Source of the DNA: Rhodococcoides trifolii
Lineage (GTDB): Bacteria > Actinomycetota > Actinomycetes > Mycobacteriales > Mycobacteriaceae
Direction of reading: 5' to 3'
DNA length: 64,000 nt
Assembly (NCBI RefSeq): GCF_014635345.1
Contig: NZ_BMCU01000001.1
Location: forward strand, 434,001 to 498,000
A program made the position numbers and the translations under genes. Shown here in pieces: positions 56,111-64,000 of the stretch (position 1 is the first letter of the stretch; each line of letters starts with the position of its first letter). Under the pieces are notes generated by a model. The model saw only the letters and a program-made list of their open reading frames with translations. It had not been told where the DNA came from and ran no database searches.

Positions 56111-57198
56111 CAGCGCCAGAGTGTCTCGGGATCCGCCGCGGTGCGCGGCGGCGACGACGGAACATCGGCGGCGGTACGGGAGAACCGCGGCGCCGGTGCG
56201 TGCTGGGTAACGCCGTCGATGTCCACCAACGACTCTCGCGCCGCGAGATGCGCGTGCCGAGGAGCTTCACCGAAAGTCAGCACCGGCGACACGCACGCAT
56301 CGGTGCCGTCGAAGATCGCTGCCCACTCGTCGCGAGTCTTCGATGCGAAGGTCTCGGTGAACGTCGTTCGCAGACTGTCCCATCGAGCTACGTCGTTCTG
56401 ATCCGGCAGCGAGGCGGGATCGAGTTCGAGACCCTTCAGCAGAAGCGCGTAGAACTGGGGCTCGATGGCGCCGACGGCTACATACTTGCCGTCGGACGTC
56501 TCGTAGGTGTCGTAGTACGGCGCACCGGTGTCCAGCATGTTCGTCCCGCGCTCGTCCGACCACAGGCCCTGCCCGCGGAAACCCCAGATCATGTGCGAGA
56601 GAGCGACGGTCCCGTCGACCATCGCTGCGTCGACCACCTGTCCCTCTCCCGACGTCTGACGCTCGACGAGGGCGGCGAGAATACCGAACACGAGGAACAT
56701 CGAGCCACCTCCGAAGTCGCCGACCATGTTCATCGGCGGGACCGGGCGCTCACCTTTGCGGCCGATGGCATGGAGCACGCCGGTGACCGAGATGTAGTTG
56801 ATGTCGTGACCTGCGACGGACGACCACGGCCCGTCCTGGCCCCACCCGGTCATGCGGCCGTAGACGAGCTTCGGGTTCCGAGCGTGGACGTCGTCCGGGC
56901 CCAGTCCCATCCGCTCGGTGACCCCCGGCCGGAAGCCTTCGATCAGCACATCGGCGCGGTCGATGAGCCCGAGCACCTTCTCCAGGTCGGCGGGGTCCTT
57001 CAAATTGGCTTCGACGACGGTCTTGCCGCGCTGTTGCTGATCTGCGGGCGCGCCCTCGGGTGGGACGCCGCCGGGGCGTTGCACCCGCACCACGTCTGCC
57101 CCGAGGTCGGCCAGCAGCAGCGATGCATGGGGGGCCGGCCCGAGGCCGGCGAGCTCGACGACGCGGATACCGGCAAGAGGACCGTGTGAACTCGACAT
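56110..57198 (-). CDS. mcr: CaiB/BaiF family CoA transferase, alpha-methylacyl-CoA racemase-like
   Basis: Epimerises 2-methylacyl-CoA thioesters needed for beta-oxidation of branched chains such as those from sterols. 362 residues. The N-terminal [20 protein letters not shown] is typical. Catalytic residues of the racemase subgroup are in [13 protein letters not shown] (His, Asp) and [20 protein letters not shown] (Glu). This set fits Mcr of M. tuberculosis, although transfer between CoA acids remains possible. It diverges from purT. Confidence 0.88.
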   Translation of the reverse strand: MSSSHGPLAGIRVVELAGLGPAPHASLLLADLGADVVRVQRPGGVPPEGAPADQQQRGKTVVEANLKDPADLEKVLGLIDRADVLIEGFRPGVTERMGLGPDDVHARNPKLVYGRMTGWGQDGPWSSVAGHDINYISVTGVLHAIGRKGERPVPPMNMVGDFGGGSMFLVFGILAALVERQTSGEGQVVDAAMVDGTVALSHMIWGFRGQGLWSDERGTNMLDTGAPYYDTYETSDGKYVAVGAIEPQFYALLLKGLELDPASLPDQNDVARWDSLRTTFTETFASKTRDEWAAIFDGTDACVSPVLTFGEAPRHAHLAARESLVDIDGVTQHAPAPRFSRTAADVPSSPPRTAADPETLWR

Positions 57199-57264
57199 GG
57201 ATCACAACCCTACTGACGCCGGCGTCAGCAGTGAATGACCGAAACGGGCAGGTCCCGTGACACG

Positions 57265-58452
57265 ATGATCGACGTGAGAATCGGAACTCCGCTCAGTCCC
57301 AGTGCGACCAAGGTGATGCTGCTCGGGTCGGGTGAGCTGGGCAAGGAAGTGATCATCGCGTTCCAGCGCCTCGGCGTCGAGGTGATCGCCGTCGACCGGT
57401 ACGACAACGCTCCCGGGCACCAGGTTGCCCACCGCGCGTTCACGATCGACATGAGCGATCCGACGGCGCTTCTCGCCCTCATCGAGGCCGAGCGGCCGGA
57501 CTTCGTCGTCCCCGAGATCGAAGCCATCGCCACGGACGCGCTGGGAACGGTCGAAGAACGTGGACTCGCCACTGTCATTCCGAACGCGCGAGCCACGCAG
57601 TTGACCATGAACCGCGAGGGAATTCGGCGCCTGGCTGCGGAAGAGCTAGGTCTGCCGACATCGCCGTACGCCTTTGCCGATTCGCTCTCGGACGTACAGG
57701 AGGCGTTGTCGCGCATCGGTTTTCCCGCAGTGATCAAACCGGTCATGTCGTCGTCGGGCAAGGGTCAGTCCGTCGTTCGGTCGGACGACGACGTATCGAG
57801 CGCGTGGGACTACGCCCTGTCCGGTTCGCGCGTGGACTTCGGCCGCGTCATCGTCGAAGGGTTTGTCGACTTCGATTACGAGATAACGTTGTTGACCGTC
57901 CGCGGTGCGGAGGGGACGTACTTCTGCGAACCGATCGGGCATCTGCAGCAGTCCGGTGACTACGTCGAATCGTGGCAACCGCAACCGATGTCGCCCACCG
58001 CCTTGGACGGCGCCCGTGACGTCGCTCGGAAGGTGACCGATGCGCTGGGCGGACGCGGCATCTTCGGCGTCGAGCTGTTCGTGAAGGGGGACGAGGTGTA
58101 CTTCTCCGAGGTGAGCCCCCGCCCGCACGACACCGGGCTGGTGACGCTTCGCACGCAACGACTGTCGGAGTTCGAACTGCACGCTCGCGCCATCCTGAGC
58201 CTGCCGATCGACACGACTTTGCTGTTTCCGGGCGCGTCCGCGGTGATCTACGGCGGGGTGGACGCCGCCGGGATCGTGTTCGACGGTGTCGAGAAGGCAT
58301 TGGAAGTGCCGGAGACGGATGTGAGGCTGTTCGGCAAGCCGGAGAGTTTCCTGAAACGGCGTATGGGCGTGGCGGTCTCGACCGGGCCGTCGGTCGAGGT
58401 TGCGCGGGAGCGGGCGCGGCAGGCGGCGGGGTCGGTGCGGCCCGTGGGCTGA
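57265..58452 (+). CDS. purT: Formate-dependent phosphoribosylglycinamide formyltransferase
   Basis: Makes formyl-GAR from GAR, formate and ATP in purine synthesis, the folate-independent alternative to PurN. 395 residues from ATG 57265; an in-frame ATG at 57235 adds ten. The N-terminal preATP-grasp is [20 protein letters not shown]. The ATP-grasp core includes [20 protein letters not shown], and [20 protein letters not shown] holds metal ligands. [19 protein letters not shown] follows. No strong ribosome site precedes either start. A 17-bp tandem repeat begins at its stop codon. Confidence 0.94.
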   Translation: MIDVRIGTPLSPSATKVMLLGSGELGKEVIIAFQRLGVEVIAVDRYDNAPGHQVAHRAFTIDMSDPTALLALIEAERPDFVVPEIEAIATDALGTVEERGLATVIPNARATQLTMNREGIRRLAAEELGLPTSPYAFADSLSDVQEALSRIGFPAVIKPVMSSSGKGQSVVRSDDDVSSAWDYALSGSRVDFGRVIVEGFVDFDYEITLLTVRGAEGTYFCEPIGHLQQSGDYVESWQPQPMSPTALDGARDVARKVTDALGGRGIFGVELFVKGDEVYFSEVSPRPHDTGLVTLRTQRLSEFELHARAILSLPIDTTLLFPGASAVIYGGVDAAGIVFDGVEKALEVPETDVRLFGKPESFLKRRMGVAVSTGPSVEVARERARQAAGSVRPVG

Positions 58453-58551
58453 AGGGCGCTATCGGTTGAAGGGCGCTATCGGTTGAAGGGCGCTATCGGT
58501 TGAAGGGCGCTATCGGTTGAAGGGCGCTGTCGGCTGAAGGATGCTGTCGGC
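58450..58551. repeat. Six tandem 17-bp repeats between purT and murQ
   Basis: Unit TGAAGGGCGCTATCGGT. Units 1-4 (58450-58517) are identical, while 5 and 6 differ at 2-3 sites (GTCGGC endings, GGATGC in the sixth). The first unit includes the purT stop. The stretch separates convergent stops and holds no obvious hairpin. Confidence 0.95.
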
Positions 58552-58558
58552 TGATGGA

Positions 58559-59488
58559 CTAGGACTCGGCGCGCGACAACAACTCCAACGCCTTCCGCAC
58601 TGCCCCGCCCGCCCTCTCGAGGGCGTCGGCGGCGCGGGAGGCGGGAACCCCGGCGAGCAGCGAGACCACTGCCACTTTGGTGCTTCCGCTCGCGTCGGCA
58701 AGTGCGGCGCGGGCTTCGGCTGCCTCGACACCCGTCGCCTCCGCCACTATTCGCTCCGCTCGGTCCACAAGCTTTTCGTTGGTGGGCCGCACGTCGATCA
58801 TGAGGTTCTCGTAGACCCGCCCGGTGCGTACCATCGCGGCGGTCGAGATCATGTTGCACACCAGCTTCTGCGCGGTGCCGGCCTTGAGTCTGGTCGAACC
58901 CGTCAACACCTCGGGGCCCGTCGCAACTTCGATGGCGACATCTGCTTCGGCGCTGATCGGCGATCCCACATTGCACGCGATGGAAACCGTTGCTGCACCA
59001 AGCGTTCGGGCCGTGCGCAGCCCGGTGATCACGTACGGCGTTCGTCCGCTGGCGGCGATACCGACGACGGTGTCGAGCGGTCCGACCGAGGCCAGGGAAA
59101 CGTCGTCACGGGCGCGTTGTTCGTCGTCCTCCGCACCTTCGATCGCCTCGGTCAAAGCGGTCTGCCCGCCGGCGATGATTGCAATGACACGGGAGGGGTC
59201 GGTGTCGAAGGTCGGCGGGCACTCGGCTGCATCCAGCGTCCCGATGCGACCGCTCGTGCCGGCGCCCAGGTAGACCAATCTGCCTCCGCCCGACAGCGAT
59301 CGGGCAACAAGTTCCACTGCGTCGGCAATGTCGGGGAGTACGCGCTCGACCTGTTCCGGAACCGTCCGGTCGGCCGCGTTCATCATCTGCAGCACTTCCA
59401 GCACTGATACCGTGTCGAGGTCCCGAGTGGCCGGATTCCTCGTCTCGGTGCCGAGTTCGCCGAGTCGCATGTCTTCCTTCTCTGTCAT
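58559..59488 (-). CDS. murQ: N-acetylmuramic acid 6-phosphate etherase
   Basis: Splits MurNAc-6-phosphate into GlcNAc-6-phosphate and D-lactate in wall recycling. 309 residues. A SIS domain carries RLVYLGAGTSGRIGTLDAAE, with the Glu and Ser of the active site, followed by IAASGRTPYVITGLRTA and KLVCNMISTAAMVRTGRVYE. The Glu equivalents of the known catalytic pair fall in DAAECPPTF. ATG overlaps the murR stop by four bases. Standard length for the family. Together with anmK this closes the route to GlcNAc-6-phosphate. Confidence 0.94.
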   Translation of the reverse strand: MTEKEDMRLGELGTETRNPATRDLDTVSVLEVLQMMNAADRTVPEQVERVLPDIADAVELVARSLSGGGRLVYLGAGTSGRIGTLDAAECPPTFDTDPSRVIAIIAGGQTALTEAIEGAEDDEQRARDDVSLASVGPLDTVVGIAASGRTPYVITGLRTARTLGAATVSIACNVGSPISAEADVAIEVATGPEVLTGSTRLKAGTAQKLVCNMISTAAMVRTGRVYENLMIDVRPTNEKLVDRAERIVAEATGVEAAEARAALADASGSTKVAVVSLLAGVPASRAADALERAGGAVRKALELLSRAES

Positions 59489-60339
59489 CGTCGTCGCGGC
59501 TGAACCGCACGGTAGGTGTCGGCAAGTTTCACCGAAGCGTCGTCGAATCGGCTTTGGACGACACCGATGAAGAGGGCATCGATCACCGCCAACTGGGCGA
59601 TTCGGCTTGCGGTGGCTCCGGAGCGAAACGTGGTCTCGCGTGCGGCGGTCGTCAGTAGAATGTCGGCGTCGTCAGCGATCGGTGAACCGGAAAAGTTGGT
59701 CAGGGCAATCGTGGTCGCACCACGGCTTCTGGCGGCGGTCAACGGGTCGATCGTGTCGAGAGTTGCTCCGGAGTGCGAAATTCCGATCGCGACATCCCGT
59801 GCGTCGAGGAGCGCGGCACCGGTCAGTGCGGCGTGGATGTCGGACCAGACGAACGAGACGAGTCCGATTCGGTGCAACTTCTGCTGCAGGTCCGCCGCGA
59901 CGAATCCGCTGGCTCCGCTGCCGATCACGTCGATTCGACGAGCGCCTGCTATGGCGTCGACCGCACGCTGGAGTGCCTCGATGTCGAGCCCAGCTCGCGT
60001 GTCTTCCAATGCGAGGGTCTCGCTGTGGACGATTTTGTCCACCACTTTCGACAGCGTGTCCGACACGTCGATGTCACCCTCGCCGGGACCACCCCACACC
60101 GCTTCTCGCGCGGCAGCAGCGGCAAGAGCCAATCGCAGTTGTGGATAGCTGGTCAGGCCGAGAGTGCGGCAGAAGCGCATCACGGTCGTTTCCGACGTCG
60201 TCGCACGGGTCGCGAGCATGGTGATCGACAGTTCGGACGACGCGCTCGGGTCGGCCAGGACTGCGTCCGCCACGCGGCGTTCCGCCGGTTGCAGACCCGG
60301 TAACGCGTCGCGCACGCGGACCAAGATATCTCCACTCAC
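59485..60339 (-). CDS. murR: MurR/RpiR-family transcriptional regulator
   Basis: 284 residues. An RpiR helix-turn-helix occupies 1-75 (LPGLQPAERRVADAVLADPS; ATTSETTVMRFCRTLGL). A SIS phosphosugar-sensing domain follows (RRIDVIGSGASGFVAADLQQ; VAIGISHSGATLDTIDPLTA). It is coupled to murQ, so MurNAc-6-phosphate is the likely effector. It diverges from the sugar kinase gene across a 96-bp region with inverted repeats. Confidence 0.92.
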   Translation of the reverse strand: MSGDILVRVRDALPGLQPAERRVADAVLADPSASSELSITMLATRATTSETTVMRFCRTLGLTSYPQLRLALAAAAAREAVWGGPGEGDIDVSDTLSKVVDKIVHSETLALEDTRAGLDIEALQRAVDAIAGARRIDVIGSGASGFVAADLQQKLHRIGLVSFVWSDIHAALTGAALLDARDVAIGISHSGATLDTIDPLTAARSRGATTIALTNFSGSPIADDADILLTTAARETTFRSGATASRIAQLAVIDALFIGVVQSRFDDASVKLADTYRAVQPRRR

Positions 60340-60381
60340 CGTTGGAGCTTAACCCGCGAGGTTGGAAAGCAACATGAGAAT

Positions 60382-60429
60382 CTATTTAGCGGATAGTTAT
60401 TGACATCCGCGGCTGGAGGTTCGCATACT
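60382..60429 (+). promoter_or_regulatory. Promoter of the amino-sugar kinase operon, leaderless
   Basis: TTGACA (60400-60405) and CATACT (60424-60429) are 18 bp apart, and the start site expected 7 nt later falls on the A of the kinase ATG at 60436. CTAT/ATAG arms (60382-60385 and 60393-60396) overlap the -35 and could be an operator for MurR. Confidence 0.65.
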
Positions 60430-60435
60430 CGACCG

Positions 60436-61365
60436 ATGGCCACAGTCCTCGCCGTCGATCTCGGAAAGACCAGCTGCCGCATGGCAGCGTGGTCCACGGA
60501 TCTGACGGCACCCCTGGCCGAATCCACCGGGCACGGTGCACCGGGTCTGGCCGAAGCGGGCGGAGTGACGGCCGCGGAGGCGTCGATCGTGCGGACGTTC
60601 GGTGATTTCTCCGCAGTGCCGCCGCCGACCATGGTGGGTGTCGGGGTGCCGGGGGTCTCCGCTGCACCGACCGCCGCGAGGGAGCTTGCCGATCGTCTGC
60701 GGAATGTGTGGCCGAATGCGGAGATAGTGGTCGCGGGCGACGCAGCGACCTCGCATGCCGGTGCGCTGGCCGGCGGTCCAGGGGTAGTGCTCGCAGTCGG
60801 CACCGGCATGGCGGTTGTCGCAGTGTCACAGGGCGGCGATGTCTTTCACGTGGACGGCTGGGGCCCGTGGCTCGGCGACGATGGCAGCGGCGCCTGGATC
60901 GGCCGCGCTGGATTGCACGCTGCTCTTGCCTCGTACGACGGGCGCGGCCCGGCAACGGCATTGTCGGAGGCGGCGCGTGAAGCCTTCGGTCCACTCGACC
61001 GACTCCCATCGGCGATCGGCGGCGACGACCATCCGGTTCGCGCAATGGCGACCTTCGCTCCCGTCGTAGCCGATCACGCGGGATCCGGCGACGAAGTAGC
61101 AGGCACGATCATCGATTCTGCTGCGACGATGTTGGCCTCAGCTGTTCTCACCGGAGTGCGCAAGCTCGGCACCGGCCGCGTCGACGTGGCACTGACCGGA
61201 GGATTGCTGAAGCTGGGGGACCGTTTGACGAAACCCCTGGTCGAACACCTCCGACTCGAGGTCGACCTCGTTCCTGCACAGGGGAATTCGCTCGACGGCG
61301 CTCGCCTGCTCGCCGAGCGATCGGACACCCTGCACGAGGCTGCTCTGATCAGGGTGGCACCGTGA
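60436..61365 (+). CDS. BadF/BadG-family N-acetylglucosamine or N-acetylmuramate kinase
   Basis: ATP-dependent amino-sugar kinase, 309 residues. Phosphate motif 1 is VLAVDLGKTSCRMAAW, the second phosphate region VLAVGTGMAVVAVS, the sugar-side DGWGPWLGDDGSGAWIGRAG, and the adenosine motif VDVALTGGLLKLGDRL. The WGPWLGDDGSG motif is the typical GlcNAc-kinase form of this superfamily. The anmK start (GTGA overlap) follows immediately. It stands opposite murR, so it likely phosphorylates free GlcNAc or MurNAc from muropeptide hydrolysis. Confidence 0.85.
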   Translation: MATVLAVDLGKTSCRMAAWSTDLTAPLAESTGHGAPGLAEAGGVTAAEASIVRTFGDFSAVPPPTMVGVGVPGVSAAPTAARELADRLRNVWPNAEIVVAGDAATSHAGALAGGPGVVLAVGTGMAVVAVSQGGDVFHVDGWGPWLGDDGSGAWIGRAGLHAALASYDGRGPATALSEAAREAFGPLDRLPSAIGGDDHPVRAMATFAPVVADHAGSGDEVAGTIIDSAATMLASAVLTGVRKLGTGRVDVALTGGLLKLGDRLTKPLVEHLRLEVDLVPAQGNSLDGARLLAERSDTLHEAALIRVAP

Positions 61366-62534
61366 TCGTCGTCGGGGTCATGTCGGGAACCTCGATGGAT
61401 GGACTCGACGTCGCGGTCGGCGATTTCACCCTCGACGGAACAGATGTCATCGTCGATCCCCTGTTCGACACCGGCATCCCGTGGCCGGAACCGCTCCGCG
61501 CCCGGCTGCTTTCCGTTCTTCCCCCCGCTCGGACCACCGTCGACGAGATGTGCGCGCTCGATACCGAGATCGGGCAGTCAACCGCGCGAGCAGTCGCGGA
61601 TGTTCTCGCTGACAACGGGGTGAAGGCCGATCTCGTTGCGTCACATGGTCAGACGGTCTTTCACTGGGTGGACGGCGTCAGGGCCCTCGGTACATTGCAG
61701 CTCGGACAACCTGCGTGGATCGTCGAGGCAACCGGACTCCCGGTCGTATCCGACATCCGGGCCCGTGACATCGCCGCAGGTGGGCAGGGCGCGCCATTGG
61801 CCTCCACACTCGATGCGCTCTGGCTCGCGGGTGACTCGCGACGTGCGGCACTCAATCTCGGGGGAATCGCGAACGTGACCGTGGTCGGAGCGCCCGGCGA
61901 ACCTGTCGTTGCCTTCGATACCGGACCCGCCAACTGCTTGCTCGACGTCGCTGCCGAGAGAATTCTCGGCTGCGGTTTCGACGAAGACGGGCGCATCGCT
62001 GCCACCGGCACGGTCCGTGACGACGTCCTCGAATTGCTGCTTGCGGAACCGTATTACGGTCTGGACGCGCCGAAGTCGACGGGGCGTGAGCTGTTCGACC
62101 GTTCGTACGTGGCCGACAGACTTGTCGGCGTGGGAGTCGACGGACCGGATCTACTGGCCACTCTCACCGAGCTCACGGCGGTGACCGTGGCCGACGCTGT
62201 GCGCCGGCTCGACGTCACCGAGGTGGTGGTGTCCGGTGGTGGTGTACGCAACTCGACCCTGATGTCCGCGCTGCGCCGCCGGCTTGCACCCACTGCGGTG
62301 GTCACCAGCGCTGAGCGTGGTCTGCCGCCGCTCAGCAAAGAGGCGTATCTCGTTGCGCTGCTCGGCTTTCTGACGTGGAATCAGATTCCCGGGGTGGTTC
62401 CCGGAGCGACCGGCTCGCCGCAGCCGCGCGTGCTGGGCCGCATCAGTCCGGGCGACGCACCGATGCGACTTCCGGAACCGTCCGAGCCACCGCGTCGACT
62501 CGTCGTTCGCAGAAAACCCCTGAGGAGAACCTGA
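61362..62534 (+). CDS. anmK: Anhydro-N-acetylmuramic acid kinase
   Basis: Opens 1,6-anhydro-MurNAc and phosphorylates it to MurNAc-6-phosphate, the substrate of MurQ. 390 residues. VVGVMSGTSMDGLDVAVGDF is the defining ATP-site signature. VASHGQTVFHWVDG carries the catalytic Asp region, with DIAAGGQGAPLAS and LNLGGIANVTVVG further on. The C-terminus (from PGVVPGATGSPQPRVLG) is Arg-rich. GTG start overlaps the kinase stop by four bases. Anhydro sugars arise from lytic transglycosylases. Confidence 0.95.
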   Translation: MIVVGVMSGTSMDGLDVAVGDFTLDGTDVIVDPLFDTGIPWPEPLRARLLSVLPPARTTVDEMCALDTEIGQSTARAVADVLADNGVKADLVASHGQTVFHWVDGVRALGTLQLGQPAWIVEATGLPVVSDIRARDIAAGGQGAPLASTLDALWLAGDSRRAALNLGGIANVTVVGAPGEPVVAFDTGPANCLLDVAAERILGCGFDEDGRIAATGTVRDDVLELLLAEPYYGLDAPKSTGRELFDRSYVADRLVGVGVDGPDLLATLTELTAVTVADAVRRLDVTEVVVSGGGVRNSTLMSALRRRLAPTAVVTSAERGLPPLSKEAYLVALLGFLTWNQIPGVVPGATGSPQPRVLGRISPGDAPMRLPEPSEPPRRLVVRRKPLRRT

Positions 62535-62536
62535 CC

Positions 62537-64000
62537 ATGCGTGAACTCGATCTTGTTGTCGTGGTGGTGTATCTGATCGCCATCGCGGTGATCGGTCTCA
62601 AGCTCTCCGGCAAGCAGAAGACGTCGACAGATTACTTCGTCGGGGACCGCAGCCTCCCCTGGTGGACTGTGTGCTTCTCGGTGGTCGCCACCGAGACCAG
62701 CGTGCTCACGGTGATCAGCGTTCCCGGTGGCGCTTACACCACACAGGGTTTCGGCAACGTCGAGTTGGCGATCGGCTACATCATCGGCCGCGTGATCGTC
62801 GCGACGGTGCTCATTCCGCTGTACAAGAGAGGCGGATTCGTCAGCGCATACCAATACTTGGCCGCACGTTTCGGTATCAAGCTGCAGGGCTTGGCGTCGG
62901 TGACATTCGTCTTCACTCGGTTGTTGGCAGAAGGGGTTCGACTCTTTGCCTCCGCAATTCCGATCAAGCTGCTTCTCGACGAGTTGGGTATCGGCGTCGG
63001 TTACACCACCATCATCGTCGTGTTGACCATCATCACCGTCGTATATACCTACCTCGGCGGTATCAAGGCCGTGATTTGGACGGACGCCATCCAAATGGTG
63101 CTCTACGTCGGCGGTGCGCTCATCGCAATCGCTGTGCTGTTCGGCCACGTCGGCACATCGGGGGTGTCCGATGCGTTCGAGGCGGGCAAGTTCAAGCTTT
63201 TCGACACGAACTTCGACCTGGCACATATCGCGACGAGTGCATTCGCCCTTCCCACCGCGATCATCGGCGGCGCCATCTTCGCGATGGCGAGCCACGGCTC
63301 GGATCAGCTTATCGTTCAACGCATCCTGTCGACGAAGACTCTGCGCGACGGGCAGAAGGCGATGATCGGATCAGGCATCTTCGTGGCCATCCAGTTCGCG
63401 GCCTTCTCGTTGGTCGGAGCACTTCTGTGGTCCTACAACGACGGCAAGACGTTCAAGGAACTGGGCCTGTCCAGCTCGGACAATCTATACCCCAACTTCA
63501 TTCTGCACGGACTTCCCGTCGTCGTCTCGGGTCTGCTCGTCGCCGGAATCCTGGGTGCAGCAATGGGTTCGCTGTCGTCTGCTTTGAACTCGATGTCCAA
63601 TTCCACCGTGTCCGACATCATCCATTCCTTCTCCTCGAAGACGCCGGACGACGCGACGATGTTGCGTCTTGCAAGAATCATGACGCTTGTCTGGGCTGTC
63701 CTGATGGCCGTCTTCGCAAGCGCCTTCTCCACGAGTACGGGCAACGTGTACTTGACCGGGCTGGCCATCGCCGGATACACCTACGGAGCACTGCTCGGCG
63801 CATTCCTGTTGGGACGGCTGGTCCGACGAGCCAATCAAACCGACGCGCTCATCGCGTTCGTGGTCACCATCGTCGTGATGACGTACATCGTTCGGTTCGT
63901 CAAAATCGACATCACCACGGCGGGCGTCACTACAGCGACGTCCGTCGCTCCGCAGTGGCTCGTGCCGATCGGGGTGGTGATCACCCTGCTTACGGGCGTG
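62537..64000 (+). CDS. Sodium:solute symporter (SSS family), 3' end cut by window edge
   Basis: At least 488 residues of a multi-helix sodium-coupled transporter, still open at the right edge. The first helix is LVVVVVYLIAIAVIGLKLSG, then TDYFVGDRSLPWWTVCFSVV, with the SSS-type VYTYLGGIKAVIWTDAIQMV and the sodium-site region GSLSSALNSMSNSTVSD. GAGGAG lies 9 nt before the ATG, and the gene is only 2 bp behind anmK. In this cluster it likely imports amino sugars such as MurNAc, anhydro-MurNAc or GlcNAc; sialic acid is another known substrate class. Confidence 0.9.
   Translation, partial: MRELDLVVVVVYLIAIAVIGLKLSGKQKTSTDYFVGDRSLPWWTVCFSVVATETSVLTVISVPGGAYTTQGFGNVELAIGYIIGRVIVATVLIPLYKRGGFVSAYQYLAARFGIKLQGLASVTFVFTRLLAEGVRLFASAIPIKLLLDELGIGVGYTTIIVVLTIITVVYTYLGGIKAVIWTDAIQMVLYVGGALIAIAVLFGHVGTSGVSDAFEAGKFKLFDTNFDLAHIATSAFALPTAIIGGAIFAMASHGSDQLIVQRILSTKTLRDGQKAMIGSGIFVAIQFAAFSLVGALLWSYNDGKTFKELGLSSSDNLYPNFILHGLPVVVSGLLVAGILGAAMGSLSSALNSMSNSTVSDIIHSFSSKTPDDATMLRLARIMTLVWAVLMAVFASAFSTSTGNVYLTGLAIAGYTYGALLGAFLLGRLVRRANQTDALIAFVVTIVVMTYIVRFVKIDITTAGVTTATSVAPQWLVPIGVVITLLTGV

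Overview
The window is high-GC (about 65 %), gene-dense DNA from a mycolic-acid-bearing actinobacterium, most likely Rhodococcus or a close Nocardiaceae relative. The assignment rests on gene content. There is an mmpL3 locus (perM-like AI-2E gene, mmpL3, NYN gene, trmB, a GTPase pair, GTP-type PEPCK) and an arabinogalactan/mycolate export block (two methyltransferases, GT4 glycosyltransferase, PMT-like membrane protein, DUF3068 protein, acyltransferase of the TmaT type, AftD, DUF2613 peptide, LpqI, TetR, HtdX, FabG4, FadA2, FadE5). From memory, both follow the order of Mycobacterium tuberculosis Rv0205-Rv0211 and Rv0224c-Rv0244c, with insertions.

Layout. 1-5 kb: a class III cyclase cut by the left edge, an AI-2E permease, a MacS/LuxR-type two-component pair and a DUF1707 protein. 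5-16 kb: a DUF2339 membrane protein that overlaps mmpL3 tail to tail, the mmpL3 operon, a GTPase-like pair and pckG. 16-33 kb: CDF transporter, ROK kinase, two methyltransferases, envelope glycan genes, a flippase, a lone branched-chain E2, an alcohol dehydrogenase, DUF3068, acyltransferase, and the 4.3-kb aftD gene, which seems to start at CTG. 33-39 kb: stress protein, lpqI, a TetR regulator and its probable regulon (htdX-fabG4 and fadA2), tied together by an inverted repeat CTTAC-N6-GTAAG.

39.4-41 kb holds the most unusual item: a complete retron-like cassette. A 169-nt structured RNA (39483-39651) has a 19-bp a1/a2 closing helix, an AGC branch-site candidate and msr and msd hairpins. It sits 10 nt upstream of a YADD reverse transcriptase (39662-40903). 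No accessory effector gene is visible, and a 412-nt non-coding stretch follows.

41-58 kb: a VanW protein, flavin reductase, SorC-type regulator facing a glpF-glpK-glpD operon, DJ-1/PfpI protein, amino-acid permease, 3-hydroxybutyryl-CoA dehydrogenase, fadD, fadE5, methyltransferase, CaiB-type racemase and purT. 58-64 kb: a muropeptide-sugar recycling cluster, murQ-murR facing an amino-sugar kinase, anmK and a sodium:solute symporter cut by the right edge. With the LpqI glycosidase at 34 kb this gives a plausible route from released wall sugars to GlcNAc-6-phosphate.

The window also carries many perfect hairpins between convergent genes, one 19-bp repeat core in opposite orientations in two genes, and a 17-bp intergenic tandem repeat. 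I saw no tRNA, rRNA, insertion sequence or CRISPR array.
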